Source: Arcobacter sp. (GTDB taxonomy: Bacteria > Campylobacterota > Campylobacteria > Campylobacterales > Arcobacteraceae). From it: DNA of 64,000 nucleotides. Positions 63,351-64,000 of the stretch are shown piece after piece. Location: contig PKUJ01000027.1 in NCBI GenBank assembly GCA_002869565.1, positions 98,368 to 162,367 on the forward strand. Reading direction: 5' to 3'. How positions within the stretch are numbered: the first letter of the stretch is position 1; every line of letters starts with the position of its first letter. The notes below the pieces were generated by a model. The model worked only from the letters and a program-made list of their open reading frames with translations, was not told the DNA's origin and made no database searches. The position numbers were made by a program, and so were the translations under genes.

Positions 63351-64000
63351 TTATTTGACATTACTCCATAAATCTTTGATAGAAGAGGGTTTTTGACTAG
63401 AAACATCAGTTTTCATGATCTTTTTGGCTTCTTTGTCTATTTTTGTTTCATTTTCATTTATTTTAGTGTAACTTTTTTTAACACCTTTATTTGCATTAAT
63501 ATTATTTACATGTGCTTTATAACTACTAGAAAATTTATGAAGACCTGTTTTATTATCTTTTACAAAATATAGATAATCACTTTTTACTGGAAAAATTGCA
63601 GCTTTTATTGCATTTAGACTAACAGCTGAAATTGGATTTGCAGGAAGTCCTTTATTCTTATATGTATTATATGAAGAGGTATCTTCTTTAATACGTTGGG
63701 CTGTTACTTTTACATGAGAGTATTTTCCATAGTTTAAAGTACCATCCATTTGTAGAGCCATACCTTTTCTTAGTCTATTATATATTACGCTAGATACAAG
63801 TGGCATTTCATCTACATTTGCAGCTTCTTTTTGGATAATTGATGCCATAGTTATATAGTAATACCATTTTTTCTTATCATAATATCCAAATATTTTTTTT
63901 GAGAATTCTTCATATTGTTTATTTGTATTTGAAAATAAATAAAATAAAAGATGGTCTTCTTTCATTCCATAAGGCAAAGAATAGGTCTCTGCTAGAATAT
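63351..64000 (-). CDS. mltG: Endolytic murein transglycosylase MltG, C-terminal part; runs off right edge
   Basis: The frame is open to the window edge: residues read ILAETYSLPYG, then ITMASIIQKEAANVDEMPLV with the catalytic glutamate, then VIYNRLRKGMALQMDGTLNY and GLPANPISAVSLNAIKAA. These are YceG/MltG signatures. A non-conserved lysine-rich tail (about 40 residues) follows the domain. The N-terminal membrane anchor lies outside the window. The enzyme cuts nascent glycan strands. Confidence 0.9.
   Translation of the reverse strand, partial: ILAETYSLPYGMKEDHLLFYLFSNTNKQYEEFSKKIFGYYDKKKWYYYITMASIIQKEAANVDEMPLVSSVIYNRLRKGMALQMDGTLNYGKYSHVKVTAQRIKEDTSSYNTYKNKGLPANPISAVSLNAIKAAIFPVKSDYLYFVKDNKTGLHKFSSSYKAHVNNINANKGVKKSYTKINENETKIDKEAKKIMKTDVSSQKPSSIKDLWSNVK

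Overview
The window is AT-rich chromosomal DNA, very probably from a Campylobacterota bacterium of the Arcobacter group. This is inferred from gene content and protein style: HslV with an MFDA-type propeptide, a sensor kinase with an AHQWRQPL H-box, a paired malate dehydrogenase and monomeric isocitrate dehydrogenase, an HspR-controlled cbpA, and FliW/FliK/FlhX/FliP flagellar genes. I saw no rRNA, tRNA or CRISPR array.

Layout. 1-4 kb: the start of a solute-sensing protein running off the left edge, then DUF309 and uvrA on the minus strand. 4.1-6.6 kb: an intact aconitase-family gene whose iron-sulfur ligands and several catalytic residues are missing. 6.6-12.7 kb: a tight minus-strand operon ubiX-coaD-tmk-hisS-speA-cysE-TSUP. 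12.9-16.5 kb: an accessory pocket with a resolvase-like protein lacking the catalytic serine, a gene remnant, and an SGNH/MBOAT O-acyltransferase pair. 16.7-28.4 kb: plus-strand housekeeping genes: rplI-hslV-hslU, tatD (which appears to start at AUA), two wall-active proteins, hisB, and the LPS genes kdsC-lptC-lptA, then engB, a GNAT and a large orphan sensor kinase.

28.4-32.8 kb is the most unusual part. Two decayed genes (L,D-transpeptidase fragment, Bax-inhibitor-like pseudogene) flank a small integron gene-cassette array. Four minus-strand cassette ORFs are separated by three attC-like palindromic sites, and each ORF begins just after a GTT-type half-site. On the other side, divergently oriented as an integron integrase would be, lie two 23-bp direct repeats and a well-initiated but 13-codon ORF resembling the IntI N-terminus. 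It is cut off where a ~530-bp dispersed non-coding repeat begins. A second, inverted copy of this repeat lies at 58.98-59.50 kb. Both copies are close to REP-like hairpins.

32.8-38.3 kb: an RND efflux system (tolC-like, adaptor, and an RND pump split into two halves by one in-frame stop) with a 33-codon membrane ORF in front. 38.3-46 kb: cupin, a second TSUP permease, fliP, mrdA with an MreD-position protein, flhX, fliK and the divergent fliW. 46-52.9 kb: arsC-like, recD2, ppiD-like, ftsA and ftsZ. 52.9-58.9 kb: hspR and cbpA with a HAIR operator on the promoter, a rhodanese-like/FAD-oxidoreductase pair, sodB, an unusual ADP-ribosylglycohydrolase homologue and an RDD protein. 59.5-64 kb: a heavy-metal-associated protein, mdh, icd and the C-terminal part of mltG running off the right edge.

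All assignments rest on reading the sequence and remembered family motifs. No database search was run.
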